From: an uncultured Pseudomonadales bacterium
Lineage (GTDB): Bacteria; Pseudomonadota; Gammaproteobacteria; Pseudomonadales; Azotimanducaceae
Length of the DNA stretch: 36,226 nucleotides
Reading direction: 5' to 3'
NCBI GenBank assembly: GCA_938036875.1
Contig: CALHVX010000157.1
Location: forward strand, 1-36,226
The notes below the pieces were generated by a model, which was not told where the DNA came from, did not search any database, and saw only the letters and a list, made by a program, of their open reading frames with translations. This document shows, one piece after another, positions 15,390 through 23,772 of the stretch. Position 1 is the stretch's first letter. Each line of letters begins with the position of its first letter. The position numbers and the translations under genes were made by a program.

Positions 15390-16562
15390 ATGATTTTGCG
15401 AATTATCCTTCCCTTTATCTTCATCGCTGTCTCCATCTTTGGAGCCATGACGTTGATGGCGACTGCACCAGTGCTTGAGCCGAACATGCCGGAACCGGTG
15501 GCAACCACCGTCCGTGTTATCAACGCTGAGCCGATGTCCATGCAGCTAACGGTTACCTCTCAAGGAACCGTCGCGCCAAACACCGAAAGCGAGCTGATCC
15601 CGGAGGTCACCGGTCGTGTGGTTTGGATGAGTCCTGCATTGGTTAACGGCGGCTACTTCAACGCTGGCGATGAATTGATTCGCGTAGACGACAAAGACTA
15701 CCGCACCGCAGCGCAGCGCGCGAAAGCAAGCCTAGCTCGCGCTCAAGCAGAGCACGAACACGCACGTTACGAAAATGATCGTTTCCAATCTCTCGTGAAG
15801 CGTCAGCTAGCAAGTCGTTCCCAAGCCGAGAACGCGGTTCGTTCACTACGGATTGCACAAGCCGCTCTAGCCGAAGCGCAAGCCAACGCCCAGCAAGCAC
15901 AGCGTGACATTAGCCGCACCAGCATTCGAGCGCCCTTTACTGGCTTGGTGCGCAAAGAATCCGTTGATATCGGTCAGTTCTTGTCCCGCGGCCAATCCAT
16001 TGCAACGTTGTATGCCAGCAACGAAGCCGAGATTCGCTTGCCTATTGCGGATCGCCAGCTTGCATTCTTGAACCTGCCGGTCAGCCACCGCGGTGAGCTG
16101 CCCATAGATCAACAGCCAAAGGTTACCTTGCGCGCCGAATATGCAGGCCAAGATATGGTTTGGGAAGGCCACATTGTGCGCTTAGAAGCTGCCATTGATA
16201 CCAGTAGCCGCATGGTGCATGTCGTAGCACGGGTCGACAACGCAAGCCAAGCAGCCCCGCTGAGCGTTGGTTTATTTGTTAACGCTGAGATTGAAGGGCT
16301 GCAAGTTGAGAATGTTATTCAGCTGCCACGGCAAGCGCTGCGCAATGGCGGCCGCGTCATGGTAGTAGATGAAGACAACCGCCTGCGCTATCGAGAAATA
16401 AAAACGTTACGTATGTACGAAGATAACGTACTGGTGAAGAGTGGGCTCGCCGCCGGCGAACGCATCTGCATATCACCATTGCAGACCCCCATTGACGGCA
16501 TGCAGGTTAGAACCGACGAGATGGTCTCAGAGACCATCGACAGCTCTGACGTCGCAGGTTAA
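15390..16562 (+). CDS. RND efflux periplasmic adaptor (membrane fusion protein)
   Basis: A 390-residue adaptor linking an inner-membrane RND pump to an outer-membrane channel. Residues 1-30 form an uncleaved membrane anchor or signal. Then come the first lipoyl half (ESELIPEVTGRVVWM), an Ala- and Arg-rich alpha-helical hairpin of about 90 residues, the second lipoyl half (TSIRAPFTGLVRKE), and beta-barrel and membrane-proximal domains. It is preceded by the regulator and followed, 5 bp later, by its pump. No outer-membrane factor gene is present, so a TolC encoded elsewhere is presumed. Confidence 0.94.
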   Translation: MILRIILPFIFIAVSIFGAMTLMATAPVLEPNMPEPVATTVRVINAEPMSMQLTVTSQGTVAPNTESELIPEVTGRVVWMSPALVNGGYFNAGDELIRVDDKDYRTAAQRAKASLARAQAEHEHARYENDRFQSLVKRQLASRSQAENAVRSLRIAQAALAEAQANAQQAQRDISRTSIRAPFTGLVRKESVDIGQFLSRGQSIATLYASNEAEIRLPIADRQLAFLNLPVSHRGELPIDQQPKVTLRAEYAGQDMVWEGHIVRLEAAIDTSSRMVHVVARVDNASQAAPLSVGLFVNAEIEGLQVENVIQLPRQALRNGGRVMVVDEDNRLRYREIKTLRMYEDNVLVKSGLAAGERICISPLQTPIDGMQVRTDEMVSETIDSSDVAG

Positions 16563-16567
16563 CTCCT

Positions 16568-19500
16568 ATGCATACCGCCATTGAATGGTTCGCCAAAAAC
16601 TCGGTTGCCGCCAACCTAGTGATGTGGGGGCTTTTGATCACCGGCGGCATTGCCCTATTTCAGATAAATCAAGAAGAGTTCCCAAGTATCGATGTGCAGG
16701 TAGTTAGCATCTCGGTACCCTACCTAGGCGCGGCACCTGAAGAGGTAGAGCAAGGTGTGTGCGTGCGCATCGAAGAAGCCATTGAAGGCACCGACGGCGT
16801 CGATAAGGTCACCAGCACCGCAAGCGAAAGCAACTGCAACGTGATGGTGGAGCTTAACCTTGATGCGGATGAAATTGCCGTCGTAAACGAAGTAAAAAGC
16901 AAGGTAGACGGGATCAACACATTTCCTGTCGAAACCGAAAAACCCATAGTATCCAAACTCTCTTTGCCACGGCCGGTGGTTCAAATTGCCATTTCTGGTA
17001 CCGAGGATGAGCGCGTACTCAAAGAGCTTGGTAGAGAGGTGCGAGAAGACATCGTCGCACTTGAAGGCATTTCTCAAGTCAAGTTGCGCTACACCCGTCC
17101 TTACGAAATCTCCATCGACGTCTCTGAACAAGCACTGCGACGTTACGGCCTCACCATTGAAGAAGTCACCCGTGCTGTGCGCAGTGCATCTTTAGATATG
17201 CCTGGCGGCTCCATTAAAACCGCTGGCGGTGAGATCCTTATTCGAACCCAAGGCCAAGCCTATCGTGCCCAAGAGTTTGCCAACGTTATTGTGCGCACCA
17301 GCAACGACGGCACACGTTTACGTTTGGGTGAGATATCCAACGTTCGCGACGATTTTGAAGAGGGTGATCTTTACGCTCGCTTTAACGGCTCACCAGCGGT
17401 GGTGGTTGAAGTATTGCAGATCGGCTCTGAAGACCTCATTGCCATGGCTGAAACCGTACGCGAGTACGTCGATGACAAGCGGGTACAACTACCGCAAGGG
17501 GTAAAGCTCGACGTCTGGGTTGATACCTCAAAAGATCTACAAGATCGTTTGGACGTATTGCTCAACACTGCGATCGGCGGCCTGCTACTAGTGATGGTGG
17601 TCTTAGCGCTGTTCTTGCACCTACGGCTGGCACTGTGGGTATCCGCCGGCATCCCAATTGCTTTGCTTGGCACCATAGCGCTCTTCCCTTGGGTCGGCGT
17701 CACCATCAGCACCATGACGGTAATGGCTTTCATCTTGGTGCTCGGCATTTTGGTCGATGATGCCATTGTGGTTGGAGAACGTATCTATAGTCACGAACAG
17801 ATGGGTAAACCACCGGTTCAAGCTGCTATCGATGGTACCTGGGAAGTATCAGTACCCGTTATTTTTGGTGTGTTAACCACCGTAGCCGCTTTCCTGCCGC
17901 TGATTTTAGTCGAAGGCCGGATGTCAGATTTTTTCTCGGTCATTGGCATAGTGGTCATCATTGCTCTTGGCTTCAGCATCGTCGAATCCCAACTCATTCT
18001 GCCTTCCCACCTAGCCCACCGTGGCCGTAAGCCTGCCACCCGCGGCCCCGCAAAGATGTGGTCAGACCTACAGCAGCGACTCTCAAAATGGCTTGAGAAC
18101 TTTGCCAACAATGTTTACCTACCCGCTGTGAACAAGGCGGTTCGGTATCGTTACGCAACCGCTGGTGCCGCTTTTGGCATTTTCATTCTAGCGGTAGCCC
18201 TGTTGGCTAGCGGGCGCGTGATCTTTGGTTTCTTCCCAGCCATTGAAGGCAACCGAATCTACGCCACGCTGGAGATGCCCGAAGGTGTCGCCGCACAAGT
18301 CACCATCCAAGGCACGGCTCAAATTGAGCAAGCGGCAGAAACCTTGGCTCGTGAGCTTGAAGAAGAGTTTGGCAACCCGGTGGTACGCAATCGCCTAACC
18401 AGCATTGGTACCGGAGTCTACCGTGGCGGTCCCGCCATGCCTCAAGGACCTGCAAAAAGTCACTTTGCCGAGGTGGTCATCGAGCTAGAGAACCTAGCCT
18501 CACGCGGCGATCGAGGCTCCAACGAGATCGCCAACCGCTGGCGCGAACTAGTCGGCAACATACCCGATGCTGTGAAGCTGTCTTTTGACTCTGCGTCCTT
18601 TGATGCAGGCAGCCCTATCGAGTACGAGCTATCTGGTCGTGATACCGAACAACTCAGCTTGGCTGCTGCCGAGCTGCGAGCCGAGCTCAGCCGCTACAAT
18701 GGTGTCTTTGATATCAGCGATAGCTTTCGCTCGGGCAAGCAAGAGGTGAAGCTTAGCTTGCTGCCTGAGGCACGCAACTTGGGCCTTACGCTCAATGACC
18801 TAGCGTCCCAGGTTCGTAACTCGTTTTACGGCTCCGAGGCCCAACGGGTGCAACGCGGCCAGGATGATGTACGCGTGATGGTTCGCTTCCCAGAAAACGA
18901 ACGGCGCTCTATCGGCAACCTAGAGGACATGTACATCCGCACGCCGGATGGCAGCGAGGTACCCTTCTACAGCGTTGCACGCTTTGAGATTGGTCGCGGC
19001 TACTCCAGTATCCAGCGTTTGGATGGACGCCGAGTGATTCGCGTTATTGCGGATGTCGACCGCGGCACCATTAGCCCAGAAGAGGTGAACGGTAGCCTGC
19101 AATCAGACGTACTACCGGTGCTCCAAGAAAAGTACCCGGCTCTAAGCATTGGTATCGCTGGCGAGATGAAAGAACGCATCAAGGCCATGGGCGGACTGGT
19201 GTTAGGCGCCATGCTGTCCTTGCTGTTGATCTATGGTCTGTTAGCTATTCCGCTGAAGAGCTACTGGCAACCTGTGGTCATTATGAGCGTGATCCCATTC
19301 GGTGCCGTAGGCGCCATCGTGGGACACTTTATAATGGACGTGCAACTTATGTTCTTCTCAGCGTTAGGGATCGTTGCACTGTCTGGTGTTGGCGTGAACT
19401 CATCGCTGGTATTGGTGGACTACATCAACCGACAGCGTGCTGACGGCGTTCCTATGATGGATGCTGTACTCACCGGTTGCGTTGTCCGCTTCAGACCCAT

Positions 19501-19741
19501 AGTGCTGACCTCGGTGACCACTTTTGTTGGCTTGATCCCTTTGATGGCTTACACCTCACCCACCACCGCGCCTTTCCAACCTATGGCGGTTGCACTGGCT
19601 TACGGCGTGCTGTTCGCCACCTTCACCACTATGTCTTTGGTTCCTGCTCTATACGTGATCCAAGAAGACTTGCTAGGCTGGGTTGCCAAAGCCCAAGTAG
19701 CCATTTTTGGTGAAGAGACAGAGAACCCAGAGCAAATCTAA
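16568..19741 (+). CDS. RND multidrug efflux transporter (AcrB/HAE1 type)
   Basis: A 1057-residue proton-driven exporter with twelve expected membrane helices and two large periplasmic loops. It starts with a first helix (NLVMWGLLITGGIALFQI) and the pore-domain motif EEFPSIDV. TM4 carries the proton-relay pair DD in GILVDDAIVVGERIY. The C-terminal half repeats the layout and ends with the YRFRPIVLTS-like segment VRFRPIVLTSVTTFVGLIP. Length and motifs are normal for the family. Its sequence resembles the acriflavin-resistance-type pumps of marine gammaproteobacteria more than E. coli AcrB. The 3' end overlaps the MATE gene, indicating coupled translation. Confidence 0.96.
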   Translation: MHTAIEWFAKNSVAANLVMWGLLITGGIALFQINQEEFPSIDVQVVSISVPYLGAAPEEVEQGVCVRIEEAIEGTDGVDKVTSTASESNCNVMVELNLDADEIAVVNEVKSKVDGINTFPVETEKPIVSKLSLPRPVVQIAISGTEDERVLKELGREVREDIVALEGISQVKLRYTRPYEISIDVSEQALRRYGLTIEEVTRAVRSASLDMPGGSIKTAGGEILIRTQGQAYRAQEFANVIVRTSNDGTRLRLGEISNVRDDFEEGDLYARFNGSPAVVVEVLQIGSEDLIAMAETVREYVDDKRVQLPQGVKLDVWVDTSKDLQDRLDVLLNTAIGGLLLVMVVLALFLHLRLALWVSAGIPIALLGTIALFPWVGVTISTMTVMAFILVLGILVDDAIVVGERIYSHEQMGKPPVQAAIDGTWEVSVPVIFGVLTTVAAFLPLILVEGRMSDFFSVIGIVVIIALGFSIVESQLILPSHLAHRGRKPATRGPAKMWSDLQQRLSKWLENFANNVYLPAVNKAVRYRYATAGAAFGIFILAVALLASGRVIFGFFPAIEGNRIYATLEMPEGVAAQVTIQGTAQIEQAAETLARELEEEFGNPVVRNRLTSIGTGVYRGGPAMPQGPAKSHFAEVVIELENLASRGDRGSNEIANRWRELVGNIPDAVKLSFDSASFDAGSPIEYELSGRDTEQLSLAAAELRAELSRYNGVFDISDSFRSGKQEVKLSLLPEARNLGLTLNDLASQVRNSFYGSEAQRVQRGQDDVRVMVRFPENERRSIGNLEDMYIRTPDGSEVPFYSVARFEIGRGYSSIQRLDGRRVIRVIADVDRGTISPEEVNGSLQSDVLPVLQEKYPALSIGIAGEMKERIKAMGGLVLGAMLSLLLIYGLLAIPLKSYWQPVVIMSVIPFGAVGAIVGHFIMDVQLMFFSALGIVALSGVGVNSSLVLVDYINRQRADGVPMMDAVLTGCVVRFRPIVLTSVTTFVGLIPLMAYTSPTTAPFQPMAVALAYGVLFATFTTMSLVPALYVIQEDLLGWVAKAQVAIFGEETENPEQI

Positions 19742-21071
19742 TCCGTTAAGTCCGGACCAACCCATTAGCCACCGCTTTGTGTGGCGTATGAGTTGGCCCG
19801 TGATTCTGGCGAACCTGACCATCCCGATGGTAGGAACCGTCGACACGGCCGTCATGGGTCGAATGCCGGATGCCAGTCATATTGGAGCGGTGGCACTGGG
19901 TGCAACCGCCTTCACAGCCATGTATTGGATGTTCGGCTTTCTGCGCATGAGCACCACCGGCTTGCTTGCCCAGGCTTATGGCGCCGGCAAAACCAACGAA
20001 TCCGTTAGCATTGCTTGCCGCGCCCTGTGCGTCGCCATTGCACTTGGCCTGCTGCTGGTTGCCCTGCAAACACCGCTACGTTGGTTAGCCTTTGAAGTCA
20101 TCTTTGCAGGCAGCAACGAGGTAGAAAGTCTAGCCACCGGCTATTTTGATATTCGCATCTTTTCCGCGCCTGCCACCCTGATCTATACCGTGGCGATGGG
20201 TGTACTGTTCGGGTTGCAACAGATGCGGGCTACGCTGGCCTTAGGTATAGCGCTAAACATCAGCAACCTGTTGTTAGACCTGTTGTTTGTAGTGGGCTTT
20301 GATTGGGGCGTCCGGGGTGTTGCGCTAGGTACCCTAATAAGCGAGTGGGGGGCCGCCGTTGCCGGCATTGCCTTAGCCATCCGCGCATTACGTACAACAG
20401 GTCATGCCATCCACTGGCCGCAACCACTATGGCCGGGCAATGCTGCCCAGGCGTTGTTTGCCGTGAGCTCGGACCTGATTGTTCGAACCTTTTTTGTTCA
20501 AGCCCCATTTCTTATGTACACCGCCCTGGGCGCAAGCCTTGGCAACGTACTGCTAGCCGCCAATGCTATATTGCTGCAATTATTTTTTATTGCCATCTAC
20601 GCGATGGACGGCTTTGCCCATACCGTGGAATCTTTAAGCGGGCACGCTTACGGTCGCGCTGATGTACACAGGTTTCAACGGGCCGCCGGCTACACCACTT
20701 TTTGGGCGGGGCTACTCGCGCTGACATTCAGCTTGATATTCGGCGTTGCCGGAGCTCCGCTAGTGGGCCTACTCACCAATCTACCTGAGGTCCAAGCCAC
20801 CACGCAGCAGTATCTACCTTGGTTGGTAGCTGCCCCTCTGCTGTCGGTTTGGGCTTTTCAACTGGATGGAATATTCATCGGGATCACCAAAACCAAATTG
20901 CTACGCAACGCGATGTTTTTTTCATTTGGATTGTTTCTGATCGCTTTAGGCCTAGCGTTCCCAAGCTGGGGGAATCATGGCCTGTGGCTAGCCATGATGG
21001 TCTTTATGATTGCTCGCGGGGTGTTGCTTGCGCGCCACTACCCCAGGGTGCTGAGAGCCTTTCCCGGCTAA
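19710..21071 (+). CDS. MATE family efflux protein, DinF-like
   Basis: A 453-residue cation-coupled multidrug exporter with about twelve membrane helices in two related halves. The N-terminal ISHRFVWRMSWPVILANLTIPMVGTVDTAVMG pattern is typical of DinF-type MATE proteins. The conserved first helix begins before the first ATG, so the start must be the GTG at 19710 or the TTG at 19707, both inside the end of the RND gene (32-35 bp overlap). It ends overlapping, by 4 bp, the stop codon of the convergent TPR-TonB gene. Having a MATE exporter and an RND pump in one operon suggests that they share an inducer or substrate class. Confidence 0.93.
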   Translation: MKRQRTQSKSNPLSPDQPISHRFVWRMSWPVILANLTIPMVGTVDTAVMGRMPDASHIGAVALGATAFTAMYWMFGFLRMSTTGLLAQAYGAGKTNESVSIACRALCVAIALGLLLVALQTPLRWLAFEVIFAGSNEVESLATGYFDIRIFSAPATLIYTVAMGVLFGLQQMRATLALGIALNISNLLLDLLFVVGFDWGVRGVALGTLISEWGAAVAGIALAIRALRTTGHAIHWPQPLWPGNAAQALFAVSSDLIVRTFFVQAPFLMYTALGASLGNVLLAANAILLQLFFIAIYAMDGFAHTVESLSGHAYGRADVHRFQRAAGYTTFWAGLLALTFSLIFGVAGAPLVGLLTNLPEVQATTQQYLPWLVAAPLLSVWAFQLDGIFIGITKTKLLRNAMFFSFGLFLIALGLAFPSWGNHGLWLAMMVFMIARGVLLARHYPRVLRAFPG

Positions 21072-22477
21072 GAAGGCTCGAAGGAAAAGCGTAGCCCTGA
21101 CTTAACCGGTACCGCGCGCCCATCCTGAAGATAAGGCTCAAAGCGCCAGCGTTTGATCGCAGACAAAGCGGCACGATCAAACAAATAGTTGCTACTTTCA
21201 GAAATTTTCGCATCTACGACCTCGCCAGCAGGTGATACCGTAAACTCTACCGAAGCCCAGCCAGTTATGCCTTTAGTCGCCGCGCGCTTTGGAAAATCTG
21301 GGGATATTTTGCTAACGGTTGTTAGCTTAGATAGCGGCAACTGAAGATCAATTCGTCCTAGCCGGGCATTGGCCAACCGGTTTTGATAATCAATTTCGGC
21401 GGTCAGCTCTGCTAGTGTTGAGGTTTGCGCACCCGCCAGCTTAGCGTCAGCCACCGCTTGGGTAGCACCAGATAGATCCTGACCGCGAAGCTGGGTCCAA
21501 GCACGGCTGATCAACTCTTGCGCAACCAGGTCTAATCCGCGTGTGGCCGCCTCAGAGCTAGGGTCTTTAGCAAGAACACCGCGAAACAGCTCCAACGCGT
21601 TGTCACCCTTGGGAGCCACCAGTTTGTCTTCGCGAAGCGCCTTTGCAGCCGCTAGAAGCTCACCACGAGTGGATTGGTCACTTGAGATTCGATTCCATTG
21701 TTTGCTTAGCTGCTCCGTTTCTTGCACGCCTTGGAAGTTTGGGGCAAAAGCCTTTACCTTGGCTACCAGTGCATTAGCACGGTCCGTATCACCAGCAAAA
21801 GCTGCCGTTTGAGCACCGGCTAACAAGCGCTGTGCAATCGATCTAATCCCTTGGGTAGCCGCTTCATTTTTGGGATCAAGGCTTAGAATACGTCGGTAAG
21901 TCGCAAGCGCATTGTCACCCTTTGGCGTGGTTAGCCGACTGGCGCTGACTTGCCGCGCGGCTAGCGAAATCAAGCTTTCTACCCTTTGGTAACGCTCAAT
22001 TCGTTCCAGCAAACCTTGTGCCTGCTCATTGTCAGGCAAGGCTTCCAACACCAAGCTGGTGTAGGCCCGAGCATCACTCCAGTCGTTGCGGAACACGCTA
22101 CTTTCCGCCGTGCTCAGCAAGTGGCTGGCAACGCGATTCAAACCTTCGATGGCATCGGCATTCTCTGGTTCTGCTACCACCGCTTGCTGGTAATAATACA
22201 GGGCACTGGATTGTTCAGGCTCAGCGATATTGCCAGCAGCAAAAGCCAACTCGGCACGTTGCAACGCGCTCATTTCAGTTTCTTCTGACACTGTTGAGGT
22301 GCCAACATCAAGCGCGAGCATGGGGATCGACGGCAGCGCAATACTTGCACTGCTGCTGTACATTTTTAAAACAAACCAGCTCAATGAAACACCCAACACT
22401 ACAATCAGCGAGGCGATACCAAAGCTATCGATCAAACTGCTGTCGTTGGCAGTACTACTACTCAAAGTGCTATCCAT
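21068..22477 (-). CDS. Inner-membrane-anchored TPR protein with TonB C-terminal domain
   Basis: A 469-residue protein. A single membrane helix at about 18-39 follows a short cytoplasmic tail, so the rest should be periplasmic. Three related units of about 100 residues begin near 88, 185 and 289; the last two share PKGDNAL and the EAAT.G pattern, and all look like TPR-type helical repeats. Residues about 385-467 are a TonB C-terminal domain, with GWASVEFTVSPAGEVVDAKI and AIKRWRFEP. There is no Pro-rich spacer or N-terminal energy-harvesting motif like that of true TonB. The ATG overlaps the upstream receiver gene by 8 bp and has AAGG eight bases upstream, so translation is coupled. It is the last gene of the kinase operon. 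Confidence 0.9.
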   Translation of the reverse strand: MDSTLSSSTANDSSLIDSFGIASLIVVLGVSLSWFVLKMYSSSASIALPSIPMLALDVGTSTVSEETEMSALQRAELAFAAGNIAEPEQSSALYYYQQAVVAEPENADAIEGLNRVASHLLSTAESSVFRNDWSDARAYTSLVLEALPDNEQAQGLLERIERYQRVESLISLAARQVSASRLTTPKGDNALATYRRILSLDPKNEAATQGIRSIAQRLLAGAQTAAFAGDTDRANALVAKVKAFAPNFQGVQETEQLSKQWNRISSDQSTRGELLAAAKALREDKLVAPKGDNALELFRGVLAKDPSSEAATRGLDLVAQELISRAWTQLRGQDLSGATQAVADAKLAGAQTSTLAELTAEIDYQNRLANARLGRIDLQLPLSKLTTVSKISPDFPKRAATKGITGWASVEFTVSPAGEVVDAKISESSNYLFDRAALSAIKRWRFEPYLQDGRAVPVKSGLRFSFEPS

Positions 22478-23771
22478 GAGATGCCTTCCATTGGCTAATA
22501 CGCTGCTTTAGCGAGGTGATATGGGTTGTCAACGTTTTTGCAGGCGCACTGGATTTGACAGCAGTTAATGCTCTACTGCTCTCACCCATGAGATTGCCCA
22601 TCCGTTGGGTAACCTGAGCTGACTTTTGCTCGAGCAGCTGGCGTAAACCAACGCCACGTTCTCGAAGTAGCTCCAGGTTAGAACTTAAAATACTGTCTGA
22701 AGCAATCGCTTCTTCCACCGGTTGCACTTCAATTGGAACCAAGTTTTGTGCTGTTGTTTCCAACTCAGGCTCATCAACCACATGGCGCAACACGCTGTCT
22801 GGCGACTGCAGCATCTCTATATGTTTGCTCACGGCAGAACGTAACCATATGCGACATTGTGCTGGTGGCACTGGCTTGAGTAAGAACCGATACACTTGGC
22901 CCTGATTGATCAGGTCAATCAACATATTGGCGTCTGAACGTTGCGCTGCCAAAATGGTCACCAGCTGCGGCACCTGCTGCTTCAGCTCGCGCGTCATCAA
23001 ACTAACTTCATGCTCGTTCACGGCCAAATCGGTAACCAAAACACCAATCGGCTGAGAGACCATAAGGTCTAGGGCTTCGTCTAAGAAGTTTGCTGTGTGT
23101 ACCACCAACTCACTTTCCATGGCCCCCACGACGGCAGAGCACAAAGCTTCATCGCGCGACAACACCAGCACATCAACCGTAGCTTGAATGGCCGCTGGCA
23201 TAGCGCCTTGCATAGCACCTTGCATCACAGCTGGCGCCTCTACAGGCTCAGGCGTGATGGTTTCCACTTCATGGGTTAGCACAGGATATTCCGGCTCAAC
23301 CGCAAACTCTACGTCTGCTACCCGAGGCGGCGCTGCTTGCACAACATCAGACGCTGGTGCCGCTGAACTGCGATTGGCTGCAACCGCCAATTTAACCACG
23401 CGTTTTAGCTCAACAGGCGGACAAGGTTTTACCAAGTAGCGGAACACTTCGCCTTCATTGATCGATGCCTCAACCGCTTCAAGATCGGCATAACCGGTGA
23501 GCAGTATCCGCATGCAATTGGGGTATTGGGTTTTGAGTTGGGACAATAACTCTACCCCGGAAATGCCCGGCATCCGCTGGTCCGAGACCACTACTTCAAC
23601 GGGTTCCTGAGCCATGATCTCTAGGGCTTCCGCAGCACCAGGCGCACAGCGCACTTGGTAAGTTCGCCGGAACATCGCCCGCATGGAGGTCAACACTCTA
23701 GGTTCATCATCCACAAAGAGCACAATGGGCTTGGCATCGGGTGTTGGCAATTGGGTCGCAGTATTTTGCAT
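22470..23771 (-). CDS. Double receiver-domain response regulator without known output domain
   Basis: A 433-residue protein from the ATG at 23771, which has GGAGG nine bases upstream and starts 1 bp after the kinase stop. The first receiver (about 15-130) has all key residues: D21/D22, phospho-acceptor D64, T92 and K115. A linker of about 60 residues leads to a second receiver-like domain (VDVLVLSRDEALCS onward) that keeps an Asp at the phosphorylation site (LVTDLAV) and the Lys (LLKP), but has lost the acidic pair and the switch Thr, so it is probably pseudo-receiver. The last about 110 residues are predicted helical or coiled coil with no DNA-binding, GGDEF, EAL or HD-GYP signature. Output is likely by protein contact. 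Confidence 0.92.
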   Translation of the reverse strand: MQNTATQLPTPDAKPIVLFVDDEPRVLTSMRAMFRRTYQVRCAPGAAEALEIMAQEPVEVVVSDQRMPGISGVELLSQLKTQYPNCMRILLTGYADLEAVEASINEGEVFRYLVKPCPPVELKRVVKLAVAANRSSAAPASDVVQAAPPRVADVEFAVEPEYPVLTHEVETITPEPVEAPAVMQGAMQGAMPAAIQATVDVLVLSRDEALCSAVVGAMESELVVHTANFLDEALDLMVSQPIGVLVTDLAVNEHEVSLMTRELKQQVPQLVTILAAQRSDANMLIDLINQGQVYRFLLKPVPPAQCRIWLRSAVSKHIEMLQSPDSVLRHVVDEPELETTAQNLVPIEVQPVEEAIASDSILSSNLELLRERGVGLRQLLEQKSAQVTQRMGNLMGESSRALTAVKSSAPAKTLTTHITSLKQRISQWKASHG

Positions 23772-23772
23772 G

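Noticed and set aside
16720-17766. Long antisense open frames inside the RND gene
   Set aside because: They are reverse-frame shadows of a clearly coding, motif-rich transporter gene, with no ribosome sites or domain character.
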